From: Bacteroidota bacterium
Lineage (GTDB): Bacteria; Bacteroidota; Bacteroidia; NS11-12g; UBA9320
DNA length: 64,000 bases
Direction of reading: 5' to 3'
NCBI GenBank assembly: GCA_016124755.1
Contig: WGNA01000016.1
Coordinates: forward strand, 62,001-126,000
Within the stretch, counting starts at the first letter, position 1. Each line of letters opens with the position of its first letter. The notes below the pieces were generated by a model. That model was not told the origin of the DNA, made no database searches, and saw nothing but the letters and a program-made list of their open reading frames with translations. Positions 11,227-21,582 of this stretch are shown one piece after another. Position numbers and translations under genes: made by a program.

Positions 11227-12387
11227 ATGAAAATGCTCCATTGGTTTCGGGAAAACATTAAAGGCGACAAGATCATCTGGATCGTGATTGCCCTGTTATC
11301 TCTTTGGGGCATTCTGGCGGTTTACAGTTCCACCGGAACGCTGGCTTATGCCAAGCAAGGCGGGAATACGGAATATTATCTTTTTAAACACGTCGGGTTA
11401 TTGGGAATGGGATTATTTCTAATGTGGCTCGCGCATCAGGTCGATTTTCATTATTATTCAAGACCCGCGCAATACCTGGTTTATCCGGCGATGCTTTTAT
11501 TGGTTTACACGCTGTTTTTCGGAACACAGATTAATAGTGCGGTTCGCTGGGTGACTGTTCCCGGAATTGGTATTTCCTTTCAATCGAGCGATTTCGCCAA
11601 AGTAGCGTTGGTGATGTACATCGCGCGGTTTTTATCTAAAAGGCAGGAATCTATTCACGATTTCCGCAAAACATTTTTACCGGTTTTAGTGGTAATTGTT
11701 GTGGTTTGTTTGCTCATCGGCATTGCAGATTTATCCACCGCCTGCGTGTTATTTGCTACGAGCATGTTGCTTTTATTTATTGGCAGAATTCCTTTAAAAT
11801 ATATTTTATCCCTTTTTGCGATTGGAACCGTGGTGATTTCCATCGCAGCCGTAATTATTTACAATACCGATTTCAAAGCCGGTCGTGTGGCAACCTGGCG
11901 TTCACGAATCGAGAATTATGTGCAATTTGTTTCAGGAGAAGATGATGTTGAAACCTTTCAGAATCAACAGGCAAAAATTGCTATTGCGCACGGTGGATTA
12001 ATGGGTTTGGGTCCGGGTAAAAGCGAACAGAGAAATTTTTTGCCTTTGGCGTATGCAGATTTCATTTTCGCCATAATAATTGAAGAATACGGACTAATCG
12101 GTGCCTCGAGTGTTATAATTCTTTATTTGATTTTACTCTGGCGAACCGTCAGAATAATTGTGCAATCTCCCAAAGCATTCGGCGCTTTGCTGGCTGTGGG
12201 ACTCATGTTTACATTGGTAATTCAGGCATTTATGAATATGGGTGTAGCCGTTCATATACTTCCCAATACAGGCCTGCCACTTCCATTTATCAGTCTGGGC
12301 GGTACCAGTTTATTGTTTACCAGTTTCGCGATGGGCGTTATTCTCAGCGTGAGTCGTTCTAATGAAAATAAAACAGCTGTTGCATGA
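11227..12387 (+). CDS. ftsW: SEDS-family cell division protein FtsW
   Basis: Multi-TM SEDS protein; GLGPGKSEQRNFLPLAYADFIFAIIIEEYG, PNTGLPLPFISLGGTSLL. Confidence 0.94.
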   Translation: MKMLHWFRENIKGDKIIWIVIALLSLWGILAVYSSTGTLAYAKQGGNTEYYLFKHVGLLGMGLFLMWLAHQVDFHYYSRPAQYLVYPAMLLLVYTLFFGTQINSAVRWVTVPGIGISFQSSDFAKVALVMYIARFLSKRQESIHDFRKTFLPVLVVIVVVCLLIGIADLSTACVLFATSMLLLFIGRIPLKYILSLFAIGTVVISIAAVIIYNTDFKAGRVATWRSRIENYVQFVSGEDDVETFQNQQAKIAIAHGGLMGLGPGKSEQRNFLPLAYADFIFAIIIEEYGLIGASSVIILYLILLWRTVRIIVQSPKAFGALLAVGLMFTLVIQAFMNMGVAVHILPNTGLPLPFISLGGTSLLFTSFAMGVILSVSRSNENKTAVA

Positions 12388-13469
12388 ATTCGAAAAATAC
12401 CAAATTGTCTTTCCTCATTTCCGGTGGTGGAACCGGCGGGCATGTGTTTCCGGCCATTGCAATCGGACAGGCATTAAAACAAGAATTTCCCGAATCTAAA
12501 ATCGAATTTGTCGGGGCTAAAGGCCGCATGGAAATGAAAAAAGTTCCGGAAGCCGGTTTCCGGATTCACGGATTATGGATATCCGGAATTCATCGAAAGC
12601 TAACACCTAAAAACCTGAGTTTTCCTTTTAAGGTTATCGACAGTTTAATTAAATCCAGAAAAATAATTAAAAAAAATAAACCCGCAGTTGCCATAGGTGT
12701 GGGCGGTTATGCAAGCGGTCCTTTATTATTTATGGCTGCCAAAATGAAAATTCCCACCTTAATTTTAGAACCAAATGGTTTCCCGGGAATTACCAATCGC
12801 TGGCTCGGATCATCAGTAAATACCATTTGTGTCGCATTGCCGGGAATGGATCGCTTTTTTGATAAAGAAAAAATTGTTTTAACTGGTAATCCGATACGGC
12901 AAGATATTCTCACACCTATCTCTAAAGAAGATGCACGACATTATTTCGGATTAGATTCTCACAAACCCACACTCCTTATAATTGGTGGAAGTCTTGGCGC
13001 GCGATCCATTAACAGTGCAGTTAAGCGCGGATTAGAAAAATTAAAAAATGCCGGAATTCAAATCATTTGGCAAACCGGATCTTTATATAAAGAAGAACAC
13101 GAAGTTCCGGGAGTTCAACAGACCTTTATCCGTAAAATGCGGGAAGCTTATGGTGCGGCAGATTTGGTAATTTCCCGTGCAGGAGCCAGTTCCCTTTCCG
13201 AAATCTGTGCGTTGGGCAAAGCCGCAATTCTGGTTCCTTCACCCAATGTCGCGGAAGATCACCAAACCAAAAATGCAGTTGCGCTGATAGAACAAAATGC
13301 CGCTGTTTTGGTGAAAGATTCACACGCAAAAATGGAACTTATCGACACAGCCATTGAATTAATAAAAGATGCACAAAAACTCAGTGAAATGCAGTCGAAC
13401 GCATTAAAACTCGCTTTGCCGAATGCGCCTGAATTAATTGTGGCCGAAATACGGAAACTCATGAAATGA
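12384..13469 (+). CDS. murG: MurG glycosyltransferase
   Basis: ISGGGTGGHVFPAIAIG, GVGGYASGPLL, IGGSLGARSIN. Confidence 0.95.
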   Translation: MNSKNTKLSFLISGGGTGGHVFPAIAIGQALKQEFPESKIEFVGAKGRMEMKKVPEAGFRIHGLWISGIHRKLTPKNLSFPFKVIDSLIKSRKIIKKNKPAVAIGVGGYASGPLLFMAAKMKIPTLILEPNGFPGITNRWLGSSVNTICVALPGMDRFFDKEKIVLTGNPIRQDILTPISKEDARHYFGLDSHKPTLLIIGGSLGARSINSAVKRGLEKLKNAGIQIIWQTGSLYKEEHEVPGVQQTFIRKMREAYGAADLVISRAGASSLSEICALGKAAILVPSPNVAEDHQTKNAVALIEQNAAVLVKDSHAKMELIDTAIELIKDAQKLSEMQSNALKLALPNAPELIVAEIRKLMK

Positions 13470-14839
13470 ACAAGGCTCCGTATCAACATATCTTTTTTCT
13501 GGGAATCGGAGGAATCGGGATGTCGGCTCTTGCGCGTTATTTCAACCATGCAGGCTATTCTGTTTCCGGCTATGATAAAACAGCAACTCCATTAACCGAT
13601 CAGTTAAAGAAGGAAGGTATTTCTATTTTATTTAATGATGATGTTGAACAACTAAAGGAGTATTTACCCGAAAATCAGGAAGGTTTATTAGTAGTTTATA
13701 CTCCCGCAATTCCAACCACAAGTCACATTTTTAATTATTTCAAAGACGAAGAAATCGAAATGATAAAACGGGCAAAAGCGTTGGGTGAAGTCACCCGCGA
13801 AACCCGTAATTTGTCTATTGCCGGAACACACGGAAAAACCACAACCAGTTGTTTACTCGCACATATAATGGCATCCTCTGCGATTCCATCGGTTTCTTTG
13901 TTGGGTGGAATTTCTTCTAATCTCGGCTCCAACTATTTTAATACAGCTGGCGAAAATCAAAATCCATATAGTGTTACTGAAGCCGATGAATTCGATCGTT
14001 CCTTTTTGCAGTTATCACCATACGCCGCCACAATTACCAGCATTGATGCAGACCATCTCGACATTTACGGTTCGGTTACGGAAATCCGCCAGTCATTTTT
14101 AGAATTTGCCCGTAGAGTCTCAACAGAAGGTATTTTATTTATTCAACATGATGCTGCGGGACATTTTCGAAAAGCGGGAATTAAACATCAGCGTTATGGA
14201 ATTCAGGCAGGCGATGTTTACGCGGATAATCTGAGAATTAAAAATTATTTATATCAGTTTGATCTGCATTTTAAAGACAAAGTAATAACGGATCTCGAAT
14301 TGGGTATTCCGGGTCGGCACAATGTTGAAAATGCGGTTGCAGCCTGTGCTTTGGCGACCTATGTGGGAGTGGATGAACATACTCTGCGAGTTGCATTAAA
14401 AACATTTACCGGTGTTAAACGTAGATTTGAATATATCTGTCGCGAACCCATTGTTTACATCGATGATTACGCACATCATCCGTCTGAATTAAATGCGATT
14501 ATCGGTTCGGTTAAAGCCCTTTATCCTCATAAAAAAATCACCGGTGTTTTTCAACCGCATTTGTATTCGCGTACCAAAGATTTTGCATCCGGATTTTCTG
14601 AAAGTCTCTCCGCACTCGATCGGGTTTTTTTATTGGATATTTATCCGGCCCGTGAACTTCCGATTCCCGGAGTTACTTCATCGATGTTGATGAAAAATAT
14701 CACATCTCCATGTGAATTGGTTTTAATGAAAAATGCGGTTTCCGAAGTATTAAAATCAGAACCGGAAGTACTGTTAACACTGGGAGCAGGAGATATCGAT
14801 ACATTAGTTCCAAAATTTAAAAAAGCCATTGAATCATGA
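13466..14839 (+). CDS. murC: UDP-N-acetylmuramate--L-alanine ligase
   Basis: FLGIGGIGMSALARYF, SIAGTHGKTTTSCLL, YIDDYAHHPSEL. Confidence 0.95.
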   Translation: MNKAPYQHIFFLGIGGIGMSALARYFNHAGYSVSGYDKTATPLTDQLKKEGISILFNDDVEQLKEYLPENQEGLLVVYTPAIPTTSHIFNYFKDEEIEMIKRAKALGEVTRETRNLSIAGTHGKTTTSCLLAHIMASSAIPSVSLLGGISSNLGSNYFNTAGENQNPYSVTEADEFDRSFLQLSPYAATITSIDADHLDIYGSVTEIRQSFLEFARRVSTEGILFIQHDAAGHFRKAGIKHQRYGIQAGDVYADNLRIKNYLYQFDLHFKDKVITDLELGIPGRHNVENAVAACALATYVGVDEHTLRVALKTFTGVKRRFEYICREPIVYIDDYAHHPSELNAIIGSVKALYPHKKITGVFQPHLYSRTKDFASGFSESLSALDRVFLLDIYPARELPIPGVTSSMLMKNITSPCELVLMKNAVSEVLKSEPEVLLTLGAGDIDTLVPKFKKAIES

Positions 14840-15564
14840 AGAAATACATTATTCGATGGTTAATATTATTAGCGGGATTGATTCTTATTCTCGCTGCCTG
14901 GTTTGCCGGAAGACACAAATTAAAAAACGGAACCGTTCAGGGTTCCAAAGTGATATTTAATGTTGAAATAACGGAGCAGTTTGTTTCCGAAGAATCTATT
15001 TTAAATTTTCTCCGGAATCATCACTTGGATTTTAACGGAAAACCGGTTCGCGACCTTCCGTTGGGAAAGGCAGAAGAAGTTTTAGAAAAACAGCCTTTCA
15101 TTAAAAGTGTGGATTGTTATGTTGATCTCACCAACCATTTTGTGGTTGATATTAAACAACGTAAACCCATCATCCGGATTTATCCGAAATACGGAGATCC
15201 TTACTACATCGACGAAGACGGAGATCGCTTTCCGTTATCAACATTGTTTAGTGCTGATGTGGTGGTAGCCTCGGGAAACATTCTCCCAGCCATGAACAGT
15301 AAACTGTACAAACTCGCAGTGGCTGTGCATCAGTCTGACTTCTGGGAGGGCTTCATCGAACACATATTTGTAAGTGACAACAACGACATTGTTTTCACCA
15401 CACAGATCGCAGGACATCAGGTTGTTTTGGGCGATGTGACCCGAATTGAAGAGAAGCTTTCGAAGCTTGAAGCTTTTTATGAAAAGGAGCTTGAAGAACG
15501 TGGATGGGAACAATTCAAAGTAATAAATCTCGAGTACAGGGATCAGGTAATTTGTAGAAAATAA
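14836..15564 (+). CDS. ftsQ: Cell division protein FtsQ-like
   Basis: N-terminal TM, POTRA-like region (SEESILNFLRNHHLDFNGKPVRDLPLGKAEEVLEKQPFIKSVD), located between murC and ftsA. Confidence 0.82.
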   Translation: MKKYIIRWLILLAGLILILAAWFAGRHKLKNGTVQGSKVIFNVEITEQFVSEESILNFLRNHHLDFNGKPVRDLPLGKAEEVLEKQPFIKSVDCYVDLTNHFVVDIKQRKPIIRIYPKYGDPYYIDEDGDRFPLSTLFSADVVVASGNILPAMNSKLYKLAVAVHQSDFWEGFIEHIFVSDNNDIVFTTQIAGHQVVLGDVTRIEEKLSKLEAFYEKELEERGWEQFKVINLEYRDQVICRK

Positions 15565-15567
15565 CAC

Positions 15568-16890
15568 ATGAAGAAAGACAAGATTGTAGTCGGTTTAGAC
15601 ATAGGAACAACGAAGATCTGTGCGATTGCGGGGAAGTATAATGAGTTTGGAAAAGTTCAGATTATCGGTCGCGGTGAAGTTCCTTCAAACGGTGGTGTAA
15701 CACGCGGCGTTGTTTCCAATATTGATAAAACGGTTGCGGCAATCGGAGAAGCGGTAAAGATTGCATCCGACATGGCGAATTTGGATATTCACAATGTGTA
15801 TGTGGGAATTGCCGGCGCGCACATCCGCAGTCTGCAACACCGCGGAATGATCATCCGTAACGACTCCGATTCTGAAATTACGCAGGGCGATCTAGATAAA
15901 CTCGAACAGGACATGTATAAACTTTCGGTGAATGCCGGAGATAAAATTATTCATGTTCTCGCTCAGGATTATACCGTTGACGACGAACCGGGAATTACCG
16001 ATCCGATCGGTATGGCCGGCGTTAAACTCGAAGGAAATTTTCACATAATTACCGGTCAGGCTTCTGCTGCGAAAAACATTCACAAGTGCGTTGAAAAAGC
16101 CAATTTAAAAGCAGAGGAAATTATTCTGGAACCTCTCGCATCGAGCCGCTCGGTTTTGAGCGACGACGAAATGGAAGCCGGCGTTGTTCTGGTTGATATC
16201 GGAGGCGGAACAACCGATGTAGCCATTTTCCATGAGAATATTATCCGGCACACAGCCATTATTCCATACGGCGGAAACGTAATTACCGAAGACATAAAAG
16301 AAGGTTGTAATGTGATGAAGAATCAGGCGGAACTGTTAAAGGTTCGGTTCGGTTCGGCATTAGACGACCAGTCGATGGACAACGAAATTGTTTCAATTCC
16401 CGGATTGCGCGGACGGGATCCGAAAGAGATTTCCGTGCGCAACCTTTCGCTTATCATTAATGCACGTGTTGCTGAAATTCTCGAACTGGTTTATTACGAA
16501 ATAAAAGCCAGCGGACTCGAAAAGAAATTGGTCGGCGGAATGGTTATTACCGGTGGGGGTGCACAATTAAAAAACATCACGCAGTTAGCCGAATATGTTA
16601 CCGGTCTCGATACCAGAATCGGTTATCCGAACGAACATCTTTCGAAAGGAATGGTGGAAGAAATGAAGAGTCCGGTTTACGCAACCAGCGTGGGACTTGT
16701 GCTGATGGGTCTTGCGGAGGAAAATGAAAGCGGCAATTTTTTTAAGCCGGAAGATCAGACTGATATGGAAGAAGGTACTGATCAAAACGAAAACACACCT
16801 GAAAAGAAAATATCAGAAGAGAAGAAAGAACATTTTTTCAGAAGATTTAAAGATTGGTTGAAGGACGAAAGTGATATTAAAGATTTTTAA
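15568..16890 (+). CDS. ftsA: Cell division protein FtsA
   Basis: VVGLDIGTTKICAIAG, VVLVDIGGGTTDVAIF, VITGGGAQLKNI. Confidence 0.95.
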   Translation: MKKDKIVVGLDIGTTKICAIAGKYNEFGKVQIIGRGEVPSNGGVTRGVVSNIDKTVAAIGEAVKIASDMANLDIHNVYVGIAGAHIRSLQHRGMIIRNDSDSEITQGDLDKLEQDMYKLSVNAGDKIIHVLAQDYTVDDEPGITDPIGMAGVKLEGNFHIITGQASAAKNIHKCVEKANLKAEEIILEPLASSRSVLSDDEMEAGVVLVDIGGGTTDVAIFHENIIRHTAIIPYGGNVITEDIKEGCNVMKNQAELLKVRFGSALDDQSMDNEIVSIPGLRGRDPKEISVRNLSLIINARVAEILELVYYEIKASGLEKKLVGGMVITGGGAQLKNITQLAEYVTGLDTRIGYPNEHLSKGMVEEMKSPVYATSVGLVLMGLAEENESGNFFKPEDQTDMEEGTDQNENTPEKKISEEKKEHFFRRFKDWLKDESDIKDF

Positions 16891-16901
16891 AGCAAGCGTA
16901 C

Positions 16902-18272
16902 ATGAATTTTAAAGTCGATTTACCTAAAGAAAGATCATCCATCATCAAGGTAGTTGGTGTTGGAGGAGGCGGTGGAAACGCCGTAAATTACATGTACGAG
17001 CAGGGCATTACCGGAGTAGATTTCTTTATCTGCAATACGGATAATCAGGCTCTGGAACTAAGTCCGATTCCGAATAAAATTCAGATTGGAAACGAATTAA
17101 CCGAAGGTCGCGGGGCCGGATCCAATCCGGATGTCGGTAAAAAAGCGGCAGAGGAAAGTCTCGAAGAAATTATCGATTCGCTCGGTGTTAACACTCAAAT
17201 GGTTTTTGTAACTGCCGGAATGGGCGGAGGAACCGGAACCGGAGCAGCGCCGGTTATTGCGCGTGCTGCCCGCGACATGGGAATTCTCACCGTAGGAATT
17301 GTTACCACACCCTTCATGTTTGAAGGTTCGAAGCGGGGAAGAGCGGCCGAAGAAGGTATTGAAGCCATGCGCGAAACGGTCGATTCCCTACTCATTATTT
17401 CGAACGACCGAATTAAAGACATGTACGGAAATCTGCCTATATCTCAGGCATTTTCATACGCCGATAATGTATTAACTACAGCCGCTAAAGGCATTGCGGA
17501 AATTATCACTATTGCCGGCAGCATCAATGTGGATTTCGAAGATGTAAAAACCGCAATGAAAGGCAGCGGTGTTGCCATAATGGGTAACGGACTTGCCGAA
17601 GGAGACGGCCGGGCATTGCGTGCGGCTGAAATGGCTTTGAACTCACCATTGCTTAACGACAATAAGATTCACGGTGCGAGTGATTTGCTCATTAATATTT
17701 CGTACGGAGCCGATGAAGCCCGAATGGATGAGTATTCGGAAATCAATGAATTCTTTCAGGAGCAAGCCGGAATGGAAGCCAATCTTAAATGCGGATTGTG
17801 CTACGATCATTCGTTGGGAAATAAGATTTCCGTAACGATTATCGCCACCGGATTTGCTAAAAAAGAGAATCAGTTTCGGGCGGTAAAAACAGATGACCAC
17901 ATCATTGAGTCGGTTAATATTGTGGACAACGTTGATAAAGATGAGAAAGCCGATTTGGTGAATACTAAACAAGCAAGTATTTTTGATTTCATTAATGTGC
18001 CCGAGGAGAAGGAGATTCTGGAGGCTAACCAGCGTGTAGAAGAGATGAAACAGCGTATGGTTCACCTCAGGCAGTTGAGACAAAACGCTAACACCGAGGA
18101 AGGTATGGAAGAATTTGAAAACATACCGGCCTACAAAAGAAGAGGTGTTAAGCTCGATTCAACTGCACATTCTTCAGAGTCCGGTGTTTCCCGAGTGTCA
18201 CTAATTGATGAGCCCGAAAAAAAACCTGAGTTAAAATCGAATAATTCATTTCTACACGATAACGTAGATTAA
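16902..18272 (+). CDS. ftsZ: Cell division protein FtsZ
   Basis: [30 protein letters not shown] tubulin signature. Confidence 0.97.
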   Translation: MNFKVDLPKERSSIIKVVGVGGGGGNAVNYMYEQGITGVDFFICNTDNQALELSPIPNKIQIGNELTEGRGAGSNPDVGKKAAEESLEEIIDSLGVNTQMVFVTAGMGGGTGTGAAPVIARAARDMGILTVGIVTTPFMFEGSKRGRAAEEGIEAMRETVDSLLIISNDRIKDMYGNLPISQAFSYADNVLTTAAKGIAEIITIAGSINVDFEDVKTAMKGSGVAIMGNGLAEGDGRALRAAEMALNSPLLNDNKIHGASDLLINISYGADEARMDEYSEINEFFQEQAGMEANLKCGLCYDHSLGNKISVTIIATGFAKKENQFRAVKTDDHIIESVNIVDNVDKDEKADLVNTKQASIFDFINVPEEKEILEANQRVEEMKQRMVHLRQLRQNANTEEGMEEFENIPAYKRRGVKLDSTAHSSESGVSRVSLIDEPEKKPELKSNNSFLHDNVD

Positions 18273-18299
18273 AGAACTTTTCTACACATGCGACTTGAT

Positions 18300-18335
18300 C
18301 AGGGGATTGACTTTGCGTTGGTCCCCTTTTCTTTT
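18300..18335 (+). terminator. Rho-independent terminator after ftsZ
   Basis: AGGGGA (18301-18306) / TCCCCT (18322-18327) stem followed by T-rich run. Confidence 0.65.
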
Positions 18336-18405
18336 GTACCCGTTTTAGGTTTGATGTGAATTTGGTAATTTGTGGGTCTTAAACTAACCCATTCACGAAT
18401 CAACC

Positions 18406-18996
18406 ATGAAAACTTCACAGAATTTCAGAAACCATAATCGAAAATCAATTCGTCTTAAAGGTTATGACTATTCGCAGGCAGGATTGTACTTTGTAACCCT
18501 TTGTTGTCAGGATCGTGAATGTTTATTTGGCACCGTAACAGATAGTGTGATTCATTTAAACGATGCTGGTATGGTTGCCAAATCATGCTGGTTGGAAATC
18601 CCTGAACATTTCCCCAACGTTGTTTTACATGAATTTGTAATCATGCCGAATCATATTCATGGCATAATTGAAATAACAGAAAAAATCCCCGTTGAAGGGA
18701 CGGAATATTTTCCGCCCGATAAAAACCAGATTGTCACCAAAAACCGTAATATCAATAAACCGGCGAATGTTAATTCGCACCTGCCGCGTTCACCATCGGG
18801 AACGGTTGGATCAATTGTACGGGGATTTAAAATCGGGGTGACAAAATGGATGCGGAATAATACCAACATTCATAATGTTTGGCAACGCAACTACCACGAC
18901 TGGATAATCAGAAATACAAAATCATATCAGAATATTACCCGATACATTATGAATAATCCGGCCAAATGGTCTGTTGATTCAATGAATAAAAAATAA
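18406..18996 (+). CDS. REP-associated tyrosine transposase (RAYT, IS200/Y1-like TnpA_REP)
   Basis: Conserved order SIRLKGYDYSQAGLYFVTLCCQDRECLFG, HxH motif MPNHIHGII, VWQRNYHDWIIRN with candidate catalytic Tyr. Confidence 0.9.
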   Translation: MKTSQNFRNHNRKSIRLKGYDYSQAGLYFVTLCCQDRECLFGTVTDSVIHLNDAGMVAKSCWLEIPEHFPNVVLHEFVIMPNHIHGIIEITEKIPVEGTEYFPPDKNQIVTKNRNINKPANVNSHLPRSPSGTVGSIVRGFKIGVTKWMRNNTNIHNVWQRNYHDWIIRNTKSYQNITRYIMNNPAKWSVDSMNKK

Positions 18997-19042
18997 ATTG
19001 GATTTTCTATTTAGTCCTCGCTCAACTGAAGACAAACCCAAA

Positions 19043-19711
19043 TCAGTGCACCGGCGACCACGAATCCATTAACCGTCCGTTTGTGAACCGCTCGTAACCC
19101 AGACTTTCGTCGGTAGCACCTGAAATAAAGTGGATATTCAAATGTGTAATCACCGAATCAACATCCCCTGTTTTCAGATTTCGGCTAATCGTAATTTGTT
19201 GTAGTTTGTGGGGATCGGGCAATTTCGAGCGAACATCAATAATCATGGAATCATGCTCCGAATGCTCTGCCAGCATTATTTGCCGGAGGAGTTTCCATTC
19301 CGGGAAAAACGAGCTTCTATTGGGCGAATTTTTCTGATCCTGATAAACTAAAAAGTAAATCTGGTAATCGTCGTAAACTCGTTTTAAAAGTGTAATTAAA
19401 TGTAATGAGTCCCGGTAGTTTTCGCAGGTCAGGATTTGTTCATCGGATTTGGGTATTGAACTTCCGATTGCATTTCCGTTCGAATCAATTTGTTTAACCG
19501 CATAATGCTGAAACAGGAATTTGTAGGTCGAATCATCAACATTCCAGTTCCCGGTGATTTGCTTATCAATTCGAATTTCGTTGACTCGGTTATACGCGCC
19601 GATGTGATTTTGCTGAAGGAAATCTTCGAATGTTTTTGGGCCTTCATCCTGAGTTTGTGAGCAACCGGAGAGTGCTGCCAGTATAATAATGTGATGTAAT
19701 TTATTCTTCAT
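19043..19711 (-). CDS. Hypothetical lipoprotein
   Basis: Signal peptide with lipobox (IIILAALSGCSQ); no recognised domain. Confidence 0.6.
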   Translation of the reverse strand: MKNKLHHIIILAALSGCSQTQDEGPKTFEDFLQQNHIGAYNRVNEIRIDKQITGNWNVDDSTYKFLFQHYAVKQIDSNGNAIGSSIPKSDEQILTCENYRDSLHLITLLKRVYDDYQIYFLVYQDQKNSPNRSSFFPEWKLLRQIMLAEHSEHDSMIIDVRSKLPDPHKLQQITISRNLKTGDVDSVITHLNIHFISGATDESLGYERFTNGRLMDSWSPVH

Positions 19712-19755
19712 CAGATTTCATTCACAACCTCAAATTAAAACTTAGTTTCTGAACT

Positions 19756-20238
19756 TTGCCCGAACTTCACAAATCCACAATGATCTCTTCCACACTTCTA
19801 CGCACAGATTCTTCCCACCCGGAATTCATAACTCTCGTTCGGGAACTGGATGCCTATCTCAAAATAGTTGACGGAGATCTGCACGGCTTTTACGACCAAT
19901 ACAACCACATCGAAAATATCCCGTTTGTAGTTGTTGCTTATCGCGACGGTAAGACTGCGGCATGCGGCGCGTTTAAAGCTTTTGATGATAAATCGGTGGA
20001 GATTAAGCGCATGTTTACAAGTCCGGAATTCCGAAGGTCGGGTCTTGCCTCATCAGTTTTAAACCAACTGGAAATCTGGGCTAAAGAACTCGGTTACGAA
20101 AAATGTGTTCTCGAAACCGGTTTGATGCAAAAAGAAGCAGTTCAGCTTTATCGAAAATCGGGTTATGTTCAAATTCCGAATTACGGGCAATATGCCGGCA
20201 TGGAAAACAGCCTTTGTTTTAGTAAAAATATTGGATGA
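19756..20238 (+). CDS. GNAT family N-acetyltransferase (start may be 19780)
   Basis: EIKRMFTSPEFRRSGLASSVLNQLEIWAKELGYEKCVLETG acetyl-CoA binding pattern. Confidence 0.85.
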   Translation: MPELHKSTMISSTLLRTDSSHPEFITLVRELDAYLKIVDGDLHGFYDQYNHIENIPFVVVAYRDGKTAACGAFKAFDDKSVEIKRMFTSPEFRRSGLASSVLNQLEIWAKELGYEKCVLETGLMQKEAVQLYRKSGYVQIPNYGQYAGMENSLCFSKNIG

Positions 20239-20300
20239 ATTGAAACTTTTTGAAAAACGAAAAAAGGAAAATCGATTTTTTTTGGCATTCCCCATTTATG

Positions 20301-20758
20301 CTGACAATGCCGTTATCAATAAGATGTTATACGGAATTTTCAAAAGCATTCGTCAGTAATTCTCGTATTCCCCAATTTATGCTGACAATGCCGAACCTTG
20401 TTACCTATTGTTAATCTTCATTTATCAAGGCATTCGTCAGTAATTCCCCAATTCTTAATTCTCGTATTCCCCATTTATACTGACAATGCCGACCTGAATC
20501 ATATTAAGTAAGTATCATCTTCCCAGCATTCGTCAGTAATTCTTAATTCTCTTAATTCCTTTCATTTCATCATTCCCTATTGGGTTCTTTCGCATCGCTC
20601 AAGATGACGCTATTTTTGGTTGTGTGGCCGGGATTCTTCGTTGCTCTCAGAATTTTAATGGTTTTCTATTGCATAAGATCCTGAAATAAGTTCAATTTAT
20701 ACTGACAATGCCGATTTCAATTATATTATTTAATCTTCACGCCTATGGCATTCGTCAG
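20301..20758 (+). repeat. Cluster 1 of the 56-59 bp inverted-repeat units (4 units) plus one REP-like hairpin doublet
   Basis: CTGACAATGCC ... (G)GCATTCGTCAG pairs at 20301-20356, 20382-20440, 20480-20536, 20702-20758; hairpin doublet at 20586-20653. Confidence 0.9.
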
Positions 20759-20886
20759 CAATTCTCGTATTCTCCAATTCCCCAATTCTTAATTCTTAAT
20801 TCTTTTCATTTTTCAATTCTCCGCTCCTGACGCCACCGTGATTCTTTTGTGATACATCCGACCTAATTTGCCATGAGTTTGCGCTT

Positions 20887-21579
20887 ATGAACAAAGTTCT
20901 GGTTATTGAAGACGACCCGCACATCATTGATCTGGTTGAAATACATTTAAAGGATCTCAATTGCGAAGTAGCCCGTGAAACCAATGGGATCTCTGGTTTT
21001 GAAACAGCGCGTTCCGGCAACTTCGATCTTATCATCCTCGATCTTATGTTGCCCGATCTCGACGGAATTCAAATCTGTCAAAAACTGCGCGCTTTGGAAA
21101 TTTATACCCCGATTTTAATGCTCACCGCAAAATCCGAAGAATTCGACAAAGTACTCGGACTCGAATCCGGCGCCGATGATTATCTCACGAAACCATTTGG
21201 CATACGGGAATTCATCGCCCGTGTGAAAGTAATTTTACGCAGGGAAAAACGTCAAACAGTACAGGGAATCAATACAATAATTCAATTCGGGAATCTCATT
21301 ATCGACACCGAAAAGCGAAAAGTGATGCTCAACAACGAACGCATTTCTCTCACGCCAAAAGAATTTGAATTACTCGTTTTATTAGCCGACAATCCCGGTA
21401 GAAGTTACGATCGCGACGAACTGCTTTCCGCCATTTGGGGCTATGAATTTTCTGGCTATGAACACACCGTTAATTCGCATATAAACCGACTTCGTGCTAA
21501 GATAGAACCCGATGTTTCTAACCCGACATATATTCTCACAACCTGGGGTGTCGGTTATCGGTTTAACGATGAACTCTGA
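20887..21579 (+). CDS. OmpR/PhoB-family response regulator
   Basis: MNKVLVIEDDPHI, IILDLMLPDLDG, LTAKSEEFDKVLGLESGADDYLTKPF, winged-helix C terminus. Confidence 0.93.
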   Translation: MNKVLVIEDDPHIIDLVEIHLKDLNCEVARETNGISGFETARSGNFDLIILDLMLPDLDGIQICQKLRALEIYTPILMLTAKSEEFDKVLGLESGADDYLTKPFGIREFIARVKVILRREKRQTVQGINTIIQFGNLIIDTEKRKVMLNNERISLTPKEFELLVLLADNPGRSYDRDELLSAIWGYEFSGYEHTVNSHINRLRAKIEPDVSNPTYILTTWGVGYRFNDEL

Positions 21580-21582
21580 TTT

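Noticed and set aside
665-17662. Numerous 60-170 aa minus-strand ORFs inside the isc/dcw genes
   Set aside because: Antisense to clearly identified conserved genes; shadow ORFs.
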